From: Candidatus Aminicenantota bacterium
Lineage (GTDB): Bacteria; Acidobacteriota; Aminicenantia; Aminicenantales; Aminicenantaceae
Direction: 5' to 3'
Length of the DNA: 45,938 nt
Assembly (NCBI GenBank): GCA_011772495.1
Contig: WVZL01000009.1
Location: forward strand, 2,639 to 48,576
Shown here: piece by piece, positions 33,628-42,383 of the stretch
How the letters are laid out: every line of letters starts with the position of its first letter
Numbering within the stretch: position 1 is the first letter of the stretch
The notes under the pieces: generated by a model
What the model was told of the DNA's origin: nothing
The model's database searches: none
What the model saw: only the letters and a program-made list of their open reading frames with translations
Made by a program: the position numbers and the translations under genes

Positions 33628-34074
33628 ATGAAAATCATCATCGGTTCTGATCATGCAGGGTTCAAACTCAAAGCGAAGATTAAAAAATATCTGAAAATGA
33701 AGAAAATTGAATACCTAGACTTGGGAACCGACTCCTTGGAGTCAGTAGATTATCCTGATTATGCCCTAAAAGTCGCCAAGCAAGTTGCCGGGAACAAAGA
33801 CAGCAGAGGAATCCTGGTGTGTGGTACAGGAACCGGAATGACCATTGCCGCCAACAAAGTCAAGGGGATAAGAGCGGTAGCCGCTTATGACGTTTATTCT
33901 GCCAAAATGTCAAGAATAGACAACGATACCAATGTCCTGGGATTGAGAGGGCGGTATTTTCCCTATGAAAAAGTGAAGAAAATAATAAATGTCTGGCTGA
34001 ATACTCCCTTCAGCGGTAAACAAAGGCATAAAAGGCGCCTGAAGAAAATTTCAGGCTTGGAGAAGAAAATATGA
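33628..34074 (+). CDS. rpiB: Ribose-5-phosphate isomerase B
   Basis: A 148-residue RpiB/LacAB-fold enzyme interconverting ribulose-5-P and ribose-5-P. GSDHAG (6-11) with Asp8/His9, Cys65 in LVCGTGTGM (the catalytic base position) and the anion loop NDTNVLGLRGR (99-109) are all present. The C-terminus SGKQRHKRR replaces the usual GGRHxRR but keeps the basic run. AAAGGA precedes the ATG. It is the first gene of a pentose-phosphate operon, overlapping rpe by 4 nt (ATGA). Confidence 0.95.
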   Translation: MKIIIGSDHAGFKLKAKIKKYLKMKKIEYLDLGTDSLESVDYPDYALKVAKQVAGNKDSRGILVCGTGTGMTIAANKVKGIRAVAAYDVYSAKMSRIDNDTNVLGLRGRYFPYEKVKKIINVWLNTPFSGKQRHKRRLKKISGLEKKI

Positions 34075-34706
34075 AGAAAATCATAATCCCAGCCGTTATA
34101 GCCAAAATACAGTCTGAATTAGATGATATCTTTTCCAGGATAAAAGATTCAGCCCGACTGCTCCAGCTCGATGTGATGGACAATAAATTTGTTCCCAATG
34201 CTTCCCTTAACTTTGATTTCCGTCTTCCCCAGGGAAAATACCGATACGAGGCCCATTTGATGATCGAAAACCCGGAAGAGTGGGTTAACGAGTATTGGAA
34301 AAAAGTCGATACCATCATAGCCCATTTCGAAACGGTGAAGAATCCTGAGAGGATTATTGAATCAATAAAGAAAAAAGAAAGGAGAGCAGCCTTTGCCTTG
34401 AACCCAGAAACGGATGTCGGAGAGATCAGGGATTATTTGAGCCAGATTGATCAGGTATTAGTCATGACTGTCAATCCGGGTTTTTATGGGAGCCCATTTT
34501 TGCCCGAAACCATGGATAAGATAAGGATACTGAGGGAATCAGAGCCAGACTTGGATATAGAGGTTGACGGAGGAATAACTGCAGATACAATCGAAGAGGT
34601 CAACAAAGCTGGAGCGAACATGTTTGTTTCTGGTTCTTATCTCATCAAGTCAGAGAATATTCGAGAAAGAATAGAAATACTAGAAAGCAAGGTCATTGCC
34701 GTCTAA
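34071..34706 (+). CDS. rpe: Ribulose-phosphate 3-epimerase, divergent metal site
   Basis: A 211-residue TIM-barrel epimerase (ribulose-5-P to xylulose-5-P). Asp34 (LDVMDN), His62 (AHLMIENP), and Asp166 (IEVDGGIT) match the metal ligands and acid/base pair, and MTVNPGFYG (132-140) is the phosphate-side loop. The usual first ligand His of the iHxDxMDG motif is Gln32 (CAG at 34164-34166), and DGHFVPN is DNKFVPN. The protein therefore belongs to a divergent branch of the family, with activity or metal preference uncertain. It overlaps rpiB by 4 nt, supporting the assigned role. Confidence 0.88.
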   Translation: MKKIIIPAVIAKIQSELDDIFSRIKDSARLLQLDVMDNKFVPNASLNFDFRLPQGKYRYEAHLMIENPEEWVNEYWKKVDTIIAHFETVKNPERIIESIKKKERRAAFALNPETDVGEIRDYLSQIDQVLVMTVNPGFYGSPFLPETMDKIRILRESEPDLDIEVDGGITADTIEEVNKAGANMFVSGSYLIKSENIRERIEILESKVIAV

Positions 34707-34765
34707 ATTTCCCTCTAGGGGAGTTGGCATAAATCATCTTAACAGGATGGGACGAGTTACAATAA

Positions 34766-35845
34766 ATGAATAGTAAAAAAAATGAATTCTTAACTTTGGG
34801 TGTTGACCTCGGTGGAACCAAAGTGGAATCAGCGCTTATTAATGCCAAAGGCAGCATCCTGGTGTCGCATCGCCATCCTACCGATCCAGAAAAAGGAGCT
34901 GAAAGAATCATCGATGATGTGGTCGCCTGCGTGACCGAGTGCCTGGCTAAAGGAAAAAAGAAAGCCCAGGCCCTTGGGATTGGGATCGCTGCTCAAGTCA
35001 GTCTGACAGGAGTTGTCCGTACCTCTCCCAATTTGGGCTGGAAGAATGTGCCGCTCAAGACTAAACTTGAAGAAAAACTGAAGCTTCCCGTGGTTGTCAC
35101 CAATGATGTCCGCGCTGCAGCTTGGGGAGAATGGCAGTTCGGCGCAGGAAAAGGGATTGATGATTTAGTAGTTCTCTTCGTGGGCACTGGAGTCGGCGGC
35201 AGCGTGGTCAGCAGCGGTCGCATGCTCGAGGGATGTAACAACTCGGCTGGAGAGCTCGGGCATACCACGCTTATCGTGGAGGGGCGGAAATGTCACTGCC
35301 CCAACAAGGGCTGCTTGGAAGCTTATGCAGGGGGCTGGGCCATTGCAGAACGCGCTCAAGAGGCTGTCCATGATAATCCTGTGACCGGAGAGAACCTGAT
35401 TTCCCTGGCTGGAAGCATAGAGAAAATCACAGCTTCGTCGGTCACTCAAGCTTATCATGAAGGAGACCAGCTGGCTTTTCAACTGGTAAGAGAAACAGCG
35501 CAATACCTCTCGGCTGGCATTGTAAGCATCATAAATGCCTTTAATCCCTGCTTGCTGGTGCTCGGAGGTGGAGTCATTGAGGGACTTCCGGAACTCATAA
35601 AGACTGTGGAAACCTCGGTCAAGAAAAGGGCGCTCAAACCTTCTGTCGAAAAATTTAAAGTCGTAAAAGCTGCCCTAGGGGACAAGGCTGGCATCGTAGG
35701 AGCAGCAGCCTTAGCCCGAGCTCAGGTAAAGAAACAATTTGTGAAGTTGAATACACACAAAACTCAGAAGAGTTCAGAAAAATCGTTCCGAAGGAGCACT
35801 CATAAAAAATATAGAAAAAGACGATCAGAGGAAGGCAAAAAATGA
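34766..35845 (+). CDS. ROK-family sugar kinase (probable glucokinase)
   Basis: A 359-residue ROK kinase. DLGGTK (12-17 region) is the ATP-phosphate loop, VTNDVRAAAWGEW holds the catalytic Asp, and GELGHTTL...CHCPNKGCLEAYAG is the ROK signature with the zinc-binding His and three Cys. Glucose is the expected substrate, given the adjoining phosphoglucose isomerase and G6P dehydrogenase. The C-terminal 37 residues are a Lys/Arg/Ser-rich tail (KSFRRSTHKKYRKRRSEEGKK region) outside the family domain. It could bind nucleic acid or polyphosphate, or simply be disordered. The stop overlaps the tal-pgi ATG by 4 nt. There is only a weak Shine-Dalgarno. Confidence 0.9.
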   Translation: MNSKKNEFLTLGVDLGGTKVESALINAKGSILVSHRHPTDPEKGAERIIDDVVACVTECLAKGKKKAQALGIGIAAQVSLTGVVRTSPNLGWKNVPLKTKLEEKLKLPVVVTNDVRAAAWGEWQFGAGKGIDDLVVLFVGTGVGGSVVSSGRMLEGCNNSAGELGHTTLIVEGRKCHCPNKGCLEAYAGGWAIAERAQEAVHDNPVTGENLISLAGSIEKITASSVTQAYHEGDQLAFQLVRETAQYLSAGIVSIINAFNPCLLVLGGGVIEGLPELIKTVETSVKKRALKPSVEKFKVVKAALGDKAGIVGAAALARAQVKKQFVKLNTHKTQKSSEKSFRRSTHKKYRKRRSEEGKK

Positions 35846-38604
35846 ATCCGCTTAAAGAATTGCAGCAATACGGTCAGTCATTCTGGCTGGATTATATCCG
35901 AAGAAGTCTGATCATCGGTGGGGAGCTAGAGCGCCTGGTCAAAGAAGATGGCTTAAGAGGTGTTACTAGCAATCCTACAATCTTCCAGAAAGCTATTGCT
36001 GGAAGCTCTGATTACGATGACATCCTGAAAGATATTATTGAGGCCGACCCTCAGATGAAGGATCAGACTCTGTATGAGAAATTGGCTATCGAAGATATCC
36101 AATTGGCAGCAGATGTTCTGCGAGGAGTTTATGATGAAACAGATGGTGCTGACGGTTTTGTCTGCCTGGAGTTGTCTCCAAGTCTTGCTCACGAAACAAA
36201 GGGAAGCATTGAAGAGGCTCGCCGGATATGGAAAGAGGTGCAGCGTCCCAACCTCATGGTTAAGGTTCCGGCCACTCCAGAAGGAATACCAGTCATAGAG
36301 AGTCTTATCGCTGAGGGGATCAATGTTAACATCACTCTCATGTTCTCGCTTGCTCACTACGAGGCTGTGGCTCAGGGCTACTTGAGAGGGCTGGAAAGGT
36401 GTTCGGATCCTCACCGAGTTTCCTCTGTTGCTTCTTTCTTTGTGAGCCGCGTTGATAAGATTGTCGATAAAGCTTTAGAAGAAGTCGGGACTCCAGAAGC
36501 CCTGGACCTCAGAGGAAAAACCGCCATTGCCAATGCTAAGATTGTCTACAAAAGGTTTAAAGAATTATTTAGAGGCGAGAAGTGGGAAAAGATGAAGAGG
36601 AGAGGCGCCAGGGTCCAGCGCCCCCTTTGGGCAAGTACGAGCACCAAAAATCCTGCCTATCCTGATATTCTCTATGTAGAGGAGCTCATCGGAGCCGATA
36701 CGATTAACACCATGCCCACGGCGACTCTGAACGCTTTTCGCGACCACGGCCAGCTGCGCTCCGCAATCGAAGAGGGCGTGGAAGAGGCTGAAGCATCTCT
36801 TCGCCGTTTGGCTTCACTCGGTGTGGATCTGGAGGTTATCACCGAGAAGCTCCAGGAAGAAGGAGTTGACTCCTTTGCTGAATCTTTTGATTCACTCCTG
36901 GAGACTTTGAAGCATAAGCGCCAGACTATAATCCATGCTCTAAAGGACCATCAAACTCTTTTCCTCGGAGAATATAAGAACAAGGTTGAGCAGAGATTAA
37001 AAACGTGGAAAAAACAGAGCTTCTCCCGAAGATTATGGGCTAAAGACCCAACGCTCTGGTTTCCTGAACCCAAACCCGAAATAACAGACCGACTGGGTTG
37101 GTTGGAACTTCCAGAAGCGATGCAGGAGAGGTTGGGAGACTTCATTTCTTTGGCTAATCAAGTGAAGGGTGAGAGCGTCTCCCAGGTTGTCCTCCTTGGA
37201 ATGGGAGGGTCGAGTTTAGCTCCGGATGTTTTTCAAAAGACATTCGGTCAGGCGGAAGGTTATCCAGAACTCGTCGTTCTGGACAGCACGCATCCTTCGG
37301 CCGTGAAGTCTGTAGAAGATAAATTAGATTTGAACCGGACTCTCTTCGTTGTATCCAGCAAATCAGGGACGACTTTAGAAACCCTGTCCCTGTTTCGGTA
37401 TTTCTGGAAACAGATGGGCCAGATATCCGAAAAACCTGGGCCTCATTTCGTGGCCATCACAGATCCCTCTACTCCTTTGATGAAGTTGGGCCTGGACAGA
37501 GGTTTTCGGCGTGTTTTCCAGGCAAATCCTGATGTGGGAGGACGTTACTCTGCCTTCACAGATTTCGGGCTGGTGCCAGCAGCGCTCATCGGGATGGATA
37601 TCCATCGGTTGCTCGACATGGGCTGGATAGCAGCTGAGAACTGCTCGTTCTGTCTTGCCGAAAACAAAGCTGCTGGACTGGTTTTAGGAGCAGCCCTGGG
37701 CGAGCTGGCAAGGATGCGGGACAAGCTGACTTTTGTTACCTCGCCAGCTCTCAGTAGTTTTCCTGATTGGGTGGAGCAGCTTATCGCCGAGAGTACTGGA
37801 AAAAATGGAAAAGGCCTGGTGCCGGTGGCGAACGAGCCCTTTTCCCCGCTTGATGAATACAGCCAAGACCGGCTATTCGTGTTTCTGTGCCTAGAAGGGG
37901 ATGAAAATGAAGAACTTGAAAAGCGGATGAAGGCACTCCGAGAGGCAGGTCATCCTGTCGTGAGGCATGATCTTGTCGAGAAATTCGATCTGGGTAAAGA
38001 AATTTTCGGCTGGGAGATCGCCGTGGCTTCAGCTGGCTCTACAATCGGCATCCATCCTTTCAACCAGCCAGATGTTCAATTAGCCAAGGATTTTACCCGG
38101 AGGGCCATGGAAGAAGTTGGCAGGAATGGGGGAAAGGATATCAATGAAGTGGAAGCATTTTCCATCAATGAACCTGATATTCTGGCTAAGGCCTTGAAAG
38201 ACTGGATTAGCCAGGCACAACCTGGAGATTACGTAGCTCTTCAAGCTTTCCTCTCTCCAACGCAAGAAACAACAACGGCCCTTCAAAATATTCGGCTTGA
38301 GATTTTAAAGCGGACACGATTGGCAACCACGATGGGCTATGGTCCGCGTTTCCTGCATTCCACTGGGCAGTTGCATAAGGGCGGGCCAAACAGCGGACTC
38401 TTTCTCCAGATCGTTGATGAGCCCAAGATTGAGCTGCCTGTTCCTGAAACAGATTTTAGCTTCAAGAGACTGATCAGAGCTCAATCCTTCGGGGATTACC
38501 TGGCGCTCAAACAGAGAGGTCGTCGGATTCTCCGGGTGGACATGAAGGCTGAGATCGGGAGAGGCTTCGAAATCTTGGAAGATTTGTTACAGAATCAAAC
38601 CTAA
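35842..38604 (+). CDS. tal-pgi: Bifunctional transaldolase/phosphoglucose isomerase
   Basis: A 920-residue fusion. The N-terminal transaldolase (about 1-360) shows GVTSNPTIFQKAI, the Schiff-base Lys141 in NLMVKVPATPEG and NVNITLMFSLAHY. The C-terminal PGI (about 375-915) shows GMGGSSLAP, SKSGTTLET, GGRYSAFTDFGL, GSTIGIHPFNQPDVQ and GQLHKGGPNSG. It would convert sedoheptulose-7-P plus glyceraldehyde-3-P to erythrose-4-P plus fructose-6-P, and interconvert fructose-6-P and glucose-6-P, so transaldolase product could be returned to the oxidative branch in one protein. GAGGAAGG precedes the ATG. This fusion is known from several phyla and is not novel in itself. Confidence 0.95.
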   Translation: MNPLKELQQYGQSFWLDYIRRSLIIGGELERLVKEDGLRGVTSNPTIFQKAIAGSSDYDDILKDIIEADPQMKDQTLYEKLAIEDIQLAADVLRGVYDETDGADGFVCLELSPSLAHETKGSIEEARRIWKEVQRPNLMVKVPATPEGIPVIESLIAEGINVNITLMFSLAHYEAVAQGYLRGLERCSDPHRVSSVASFFVSRVDKIVDKALEEVGTPEALDLRGKTAIANAKIVYKRFKELFRGEKWEKMKRRGARVQRPLWASTSTKNPAYPDILYVEELIGADTINTMPTATLNAFRDHGQLRSAIEEGVEEAEASLRRLASLGVDLEVITEKLQEEGVDSFAESFDSLLETLKHKRQTIIHALKDHQTLFLGEYKNKVEQRLKTWKKQSFSRRLWAKDPTLWFPEPKPEITDRLGWLELPEAMQERLGDFISLANQVKGESVSQVVLLGMGGSSLAPDVFQKTFGQAEGYPELVVLDSTHPSAVKSVEDKLDLNRTLFVVSSKSGTTLETLSLFRYFWKQMGQISEKPGPHFVAITDPSTPLMKLGLDRGFRRVFQANPDVGGRYSAFTDFGLVPAALIGMDIHRLLDMGWIAAENCSFCLAENKAAGLVLGAALGELARMRDKLTFVTSPALSSFPDWVEQLIAESTGKNGKGLVPVANEPFSPLDEYSQDRLFVFLCLEGDENEELEKRMKALREAGHPVVRHDLVEKFDLGKEIFGWEIAVASAGSTIGIHPFNQPDVQLAKDFTRRAMEEVGRNGGKDINEVEAFSINEPDILAKALKDWISQAQPGDYVALQAFLSPTQETTTALQNIRLEILKRTRLATTMGYGPRFLHSTGQLHKGGPNSGLFLQIVDEPKIELPVPETDFSFKRLIRAQSFGDYLALKQRGRRILRVDMKAEIGRGFEILEDLLQNQT

Positions 38605-38654
38605 GAAAGGCTTATAAAGCTTATAAAATAGAATTAAAGAAGGAGGGATTCAAG

Positions 38655-39563
38655 ATGGAACTAGGGATAATCGGGCTGGGGCGTATGGGCGCTAACATGG
38701 CTGAACGTCTCTTGAAAGGCGGGCACCGTATCATTGGCTATGCTCGGAGTTCAGAAAGTGTAGAGCGTGTGGTTCAAAAAGGCGCTGATGGTGCGCATTC
38801 TTTAAAGGAACTTGTTTCCAAATTATCTCCACCTCGAGTTATCTGGCTGATGATTCCTGCCGGAAAGCCGGTGGACATGACTATCGAAGCTTTAATCTCT
38901 CCTTTGGATAAAGATGATGTGATTATCGACGGTGGAAACTCCTTCTACAAGGACACTATGCGTCGAGCTGTGAGTCTCAAGGAGAAGAGGATCCATTATG
39001 TCGATGCTGGTACGAGCGGTGGCATCTGGGGGCTTTCTGAAGGCTACAGTCTCATGGTCGGGGGTGAGAAAGAGGTTGTTGAAAACCTTCGCCCACTCTT
39101 TGAGACTTTAGCGCCTGCTCCGGATAGAGGATGGAATCATGTGGGCCCCAGCGGAGCTGGCCATTTTGTGAAGATGATTCATAACGGAATCGAATACGGC
39201 TTGATGCAAGCTTATGCCGAAGGTTTTGCTCTTTTGAAGAAGAAAGAAGAGTTTAAACTCGATCTTCATCAAATCGCTGAGGTCTGGCGTTATGGCAGTG
39301 TGATTCGTTCCTGGCTTCTTGATCTTGCCTCTGATGTCCTGAAGGAAAATCCTGATCTCGAAGGAATAGAGCCTTATGTTTTCGAATCTGGAGAAGGTCG
39401 CTGGACTGTTTTCGAGGCTATTGAACAGAGTTTAGCTGTTCCAGTGATCACTTTATCACTTTTACAGCGTTTTCTCTCCCGGGAAGAAGAAGAGTTTTCC
39501 AATAAGTTGCTGGCTATGCTAAGGAAAAAATTTGGTGGACATGATATCAAGGAGAAATCATGA
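38655..39563 (+). CDS. gnd: 6-phosphogluconate dehydrogenase, decarboxylating (short type)
   Basis: A 302-residue enzyme of the short YqeC/GntZ type (about 300 residues against about 470 for the long E. coli type). GLGRMGANM (7-15) binds the cofactor, VDAGTSGGIWG (115-125 region) and HFVKMIHNGIEYGLMQAYAEG are the substrate and catalytic-Lys motifs. Short members commonly favour NAD+. It oxidatively decarboxylates 6-phosphogluconate to ribulose-5-P. AAGGAGGG precedes the ATG. It overlaps zwf by 4 nt. Confidence 0.94.
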   Translation: MELGIIGLGRMGANMAERLLKGGHRIIGYARSSESVERVVQKGADGAHSLKELVSKLSPPRVIWLMIPAGKPVDMTIEALISPLDKDDVIIDGGNSFYKDTMRRAVSLKEKRIHYVDAGTSGGIWGLSEGYSLMVGGEKEVVENLRPLFETLAPAPDRGWNHVGPSGAGHFVKMIHNGIEYGLMQAYAEGFALLKKKEEFKLDLHQIAEVWRYGSVIRSWLLDLASDVLKENPDLEGIEPYVFESGEGRWTVFEAIEQSLAVPVITLSLLQRFLSREEEEFSNKLLAMLRKKFGGHDIKEKS

Positions 39564-41011
39564 TGGAGCCCCCCGTGGACCGGCATCTTTTCGTGATTCT
39601 GGGAGGCACGGGAAATCTGACATACTTGAAGCTTCTTCCCGCACTCTACCGATTGCTCACTCAAAAAAATCTTAAGGATTACTGTCAAGTTCTGGGAGTA
39701 GGTACAAAAGAGTTGGGTGACCAGGGTTTCAGAAATAGAGCGCGAGAAGCTCTCCAGGAGGCAGGGTTTTCCTCGGAGGAGGTTGGTATTTGGTGCGATT
39801 CCTGTCTTCACTACCAATCCTTAGGAAAAACTTCTGAAGACTATTCTGACCTGGCCTCACGAGTCGAATCTCTGGAGGCCGAACATGATATTCCAGGCAA
39901 CAGGGTGTTTTATCTTGCCCTGCCGCCCTCCATCTTTCCCACGGCGATTCAGAGAATCGGAGAATCTGGTCTTAATAAAAGTTCGGGCTGGGTTCGGATC
40001 GTGATCGAAAAACCCTTTGGCAGGGACCTCGCCTCTGCCCAAGAATTGAATCGTTTGTTACATCGCAATTTTGATGAATCACAGATCTATCGCATCGATC
40101 ATTATCTGGGTAAAGAAACTGTCCAGAACCTCCTGATCTTCCGGTTTGCCAATACGATTTTCGAATCTCTGTGGAATAGAGAACGCATCGAGAGTGTACA
40201 GATCACGGTGGCCGAAAGTATCGGAATCGGAGAGCGGGCCCGTTATTACGAACAAGCAGGGGCTCTGCGTGATATTGTTCAGAACCACCTGGTTCAACTT
40301 CTCTGCTTAGTGGCTATGGAGCCTCCAGCAGTCTTTGAGGCAGATTTTATCCGAGACGAGAAGGTCAAGGTTCTCCGTTCCATTGCCGGGATCCGCCTTA
40401 AAGAGGTTGTTTTTGGGCAGTATGCTAAAGGCAAGATCAAAAATAAAGAATTTCAAGGCTACAGGGAAGAAAAAGGAGTTGCGCGGGATTCATCTACCGA
40501 GACTTATGTTGCTTTGAAGGTGGACATTGACAACTGGCGCTGGAAGGGTATTCCCTTTTATCTTCGGACCGGCAAGCGCCTTCCCCGTCGCCTCACCCAA
40601 ATTGCTGTTAACTTTCGCCATCCTCCTGTTTTTATCTTTAGTTCCCATACCTCCAGTGAAATCCCTTCAGACCGGCTACTGATAACTCTTCAGCCCGACG
40701 AAGGATTTCATTTGTACTTTGATGTGAAAGAACCTGGAGAACCTTTAAAACTGAAGAAAGAAAGCCTTCATTTCCATTATAAAGATGCCTTTGGTCCTTT
40801 GCCTGCTGCCTACGAGACCTTGATTCTAGATATTCTGCAAGGAGAACAGACCCTCTTCGTGCGAGCTGATGAAGCGGAAGCTTCCTGGGAACTCTTCACT
40901 CCTCTTCTGGAAAGGGATTTTCCTGTGTATTCCTATCCGGTCGGAACTTGGGGGCCGAAGGAGGCTGATCAACTCATCGAGCAAGAGAAAACGACATGGA
41001 AGAACCCCTGA
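39560..41011 (+). CDS. zwf: Glucose-6-phosphate 1-dehydrogenase
   Basis: A 483-residue G6PD. The nucleotide loop reads GGTGNLTYLKL (15-25), where most members have GxxGDLxxRKL, so Asp and Arg are changed to Asn and Leu; cofactor preference may differ. R178IDHYLGKE186 is the substrate motif and His243 (in DIVQNHLVQ) the catalytic base. It makes 6-phosphogluconolactone. AAGGAG lies before the ATG, which overlaps the gnd stop; a second ATG is 3 nt later. The gene overlaps pgl by 16 nt, so translation is tightly coupled. Confidence 0.94.
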   Translation: MMEPPVDRHLFVILGGTGNLTYLKLLPALYRLLTQKNLKDYCQVLGVGTKELGDQGFRNRAREALQEAGFSSEEVGIWCDSCLHYQSLGKTSEDYSDLASRVESLEAEHDIPGNRVFYLALPPSIFPTAIQRIGESGLNKSSGWVRIVIEKPFGRDLASAQELNRLLHRNFDESQIYRIDHYLGKETVQNLLIFRFANTIFESLWNRERIESVQITVAESIGIGERARYYEQAGALRDIVQNHLVQLLCLVAMEPPAVFEADFIRDEKVKVLRSIAGIRLKEVVFGQYAKGKIKNKEFQGYREEKGVARDSSTETYVALKVDIDNWRWKGIPFYLRTGKRLPRRLTQIAVNFRHPPVFIFSSHTSSEIPSDRLLITLQPDEGFHLYFDVKEPGEPLKLKKESLHFHYKDAFGPLPAAYETLILDILQGEQTLFVRADEAEASWELFTPLLERDFPVYSYPVGTWGPKEADQLIEQEKTTWKNP

Positions 41012-41748
41012 AACCCGAGGTCAATATTTTTCCTAACCTAGAGAAAGCGAGTCGCTCTCTAGCTGAGAAGATATCAGGAGAAGCCAAGGAGGCTTTAGAG
41101 AAGCAGGTTCGATTTGCCTGGGCCCTTTCTGGAGGGAGCACTCCCCGACAACTTTATACGCACATAGCCAACGAATACAAGAATAAAATTGAGTGGTCAG
41201 CAGTACACCTCTTCTGGGGAGATGAGCGCTGGGTGCCTGAAAACCATCCTGACAGCAATTTTGCCATGGCCTATGAGACTATGATCTCGAAAGTTCCGCT
41301 TCCTCCTCCAAACATAAACCGGGTAATTTCCGAAATACAAACTCCTGAAAGAGCTGCTGAATCTTATGAAAAGGTTTTGAGAGAGTTTTTTAATGATTCA
41401 GACGAAGAGACTTTCCCAACTTTTGATGTGATGCTTCTGGGAGTGGGAGAAGATGGCCACACAGCTTCGCTGTTCTCAGGGAGTTCTGCTCTTGAGGAAA
41501 AGAGACATTGGGTTGTCGCCGTCGATGCTCCTCCATCCTGTTCACCGAAGAAGAGGATTACCCTGACCCTGCCTTTGATCAATCGATCCCGAGCTGTCTT
41601 TTTTCTTGTATCCGGGTCCGAGAAAAGCCGGGTGCTTAGGTCGATTTTAGAAGAGCCATATAAGGCAAGGCGGAATTACCCGGCTGCCATGGTCAAGGCC
41701 CGCAAGAAGCTCGCTTGGTATGTTGATGAAGATGCTTACCATGGATGA
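40996..41748 (+). CDS. pgl: 6-phosphogluconolactonase
   Basis: A 250-residue DevB-type lactonase. SGGSTPRQLY (phosphate site), FWGDERWVPENHPDSNF and GVGEDGHTASLFSG (catalytic His region) are all intact. It hydrolyses the product of the overlapping zwf gene to 6-phosphogluconate, used by gnd upstream. It is the last gene of the operon and is followed by hairpins. Confidence 0.95.
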   Translation: MEEPLKPEVNIFPNLEKASRSLAEKISGEAKEALEKQVRFAWALSGGSTPRQLYTHIANEYKNKIEWSAVHLFWGDERWVPENHPDSNFAMAYETMISKVPLPPPNINRVISEIQTPERAAESYEKVLREFFNDSDEETFPTFDVMLLGVGEDGHTASLFSGSSALEEKRHWVVAVDAPPSCSPKKRITLTLPLINRSRAVFFLVSGSEKSRVLRSILEEPYKARRNYPAAMVKARKKLAWYVDEDAYHG

Positions 41749-41789
41749 CGTTCTTTCTCGCCTTTTTCTCTCCTTAGAAAAGGCAGCGA

Positions 41790-41814
41790 TTGGCTTTGAC
41801 GAAAGGCAATTTTT
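41790..41814 (+). terminator. Intrinsic terminator after pgl operon
   Basis: TTGGCTTT (41790-41797) pairs with AAAGGCAA (41102 offset: 41802-41809) with one G-G mismatch and a GACG loop, followed by TTTTT. An earlier GCCTTTT/AAAAGGC hairpin (41760-41784) precedes it. Confidence 0.6.
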
Positions 41815-41980
41815 ATTTATAAGTTGGGTGAAGCAGAGCTAAAGTCAAGAACAGGAAGTAACAGAAAAGCCGAGACAATTTTTTTTTGGAGCCTTTATTT
41901 ATGTATTTTCTTTTTTTTTCATAGACTTAAGGATAAATTTGAGCTTCATAGGCAGAAAACTGGGTCATATTTTCCCAAAT

Positions 41981-42022
41981 TGACAATTATTGTTGTAAAA
42001 ATAACAATGTTTGTCATTTTTT
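41981..42022 (+). promoter_or_regulatory. Inverted repeat: sigma-54 enhancer site or terminator
   Basis: TGACAATTATTGTT (41981-41994) and AACAATGTTTGTCA (42003-42016) form a 14-bp repeat with two mismatches and an 8-nt loop. Its core fits TGT-N10-ACA. Its centre is about 117 bp upstream of the start predicted from the sigma-54 site at 42089. A T6 tract after it also allows a terminator reading. Confidence 0.5.
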
Positions 42023-42088
42023 CAGGTTTCAATTTTCCTTTTGAAATCTTATCTTGAGTATTTACAATAAGTTACAAAGAAAACAATT

Positions 42089-42104
42089 TGGCACCATATT
42101 TGCA
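42089..42104 (+). promoter_or_regulatory. Sigma-54 (RpoN) promoter, consensus match
   Basis: TGGCACCATATTTGCA matches TGGCAC-N5-TTGCA exactly, with GG 42090-42091 and GC 42102-42103. Start expected near 42115. No coding gene begins soon after; the next has its own sigma-70 promoter at 42384. Confidence 0.7.
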
Positions 42105-42114
42105 TTAATATATA

Positions 42115-42200
42115 GCGGCTAGCTCCTAATGGAGTTGGTGATCCTTCATAGTTCCTCCTTTTTGCAAGGGGGATAGGACAAACGTCCTATCCCCCTTACT
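42115..42200 (+). ncRNA. Candidate sigma-54-dependent small RNA with anti-SD tract
   Basis: A predicted transcript of about 85 nt between the sigma-54 site and a strong hairpin. Hairpin 1 is AGCTCC-TAAT-GGAGTT (42121-42136). The middle (42137-42163) appears unpaired and contains TTCCTCCTTTTT (42152-42163), complementary to GGAGG ribosome sites. Hairpin 2 is a perfect 14-bp stem (42166-42179 with 42184-42197) with an AAAC loop. The tail ACTTATTT is only partly U-rich, so termination is less certain. No plausible ORF is inside. Family unknown; expression not shown. Confidence 0.5.
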
Positions 42201-42383
42201 TATTTCTGGCCAATTTTTACTTCTCTTTTTTCAGTGTAATTTTCCTTTTGTGGATAAAACCTAAAGAAAAATGCATTCTAAGAGGGAGATTGTTTGGATT
42301 CCCTGCCCAAGACCAGAAGAAAAATAAACACTGATAAAAATAAAAATAAGAATACAAAAGCTTTCAAGGCCTAATCCCTAGAG
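42201..42383. other. Gene-free region
   Basis: AT-rich, no ORF or structured element recognised between the candidate RNA and the promoter at 42384. Confidence 0.35.

Noticed and set aside
41824..42057. 77-codon plus-strand ORF after pgl
   Set aside because: Low-complexity AT-rich translation, no Shine-Dalgarno, and it runs through the inverted repeat at 41981-42016.
42129..42173. 14-codon ORF within the candidate small RNA
   Set aside because: No ribosome site and it enters the terminal hairpin.
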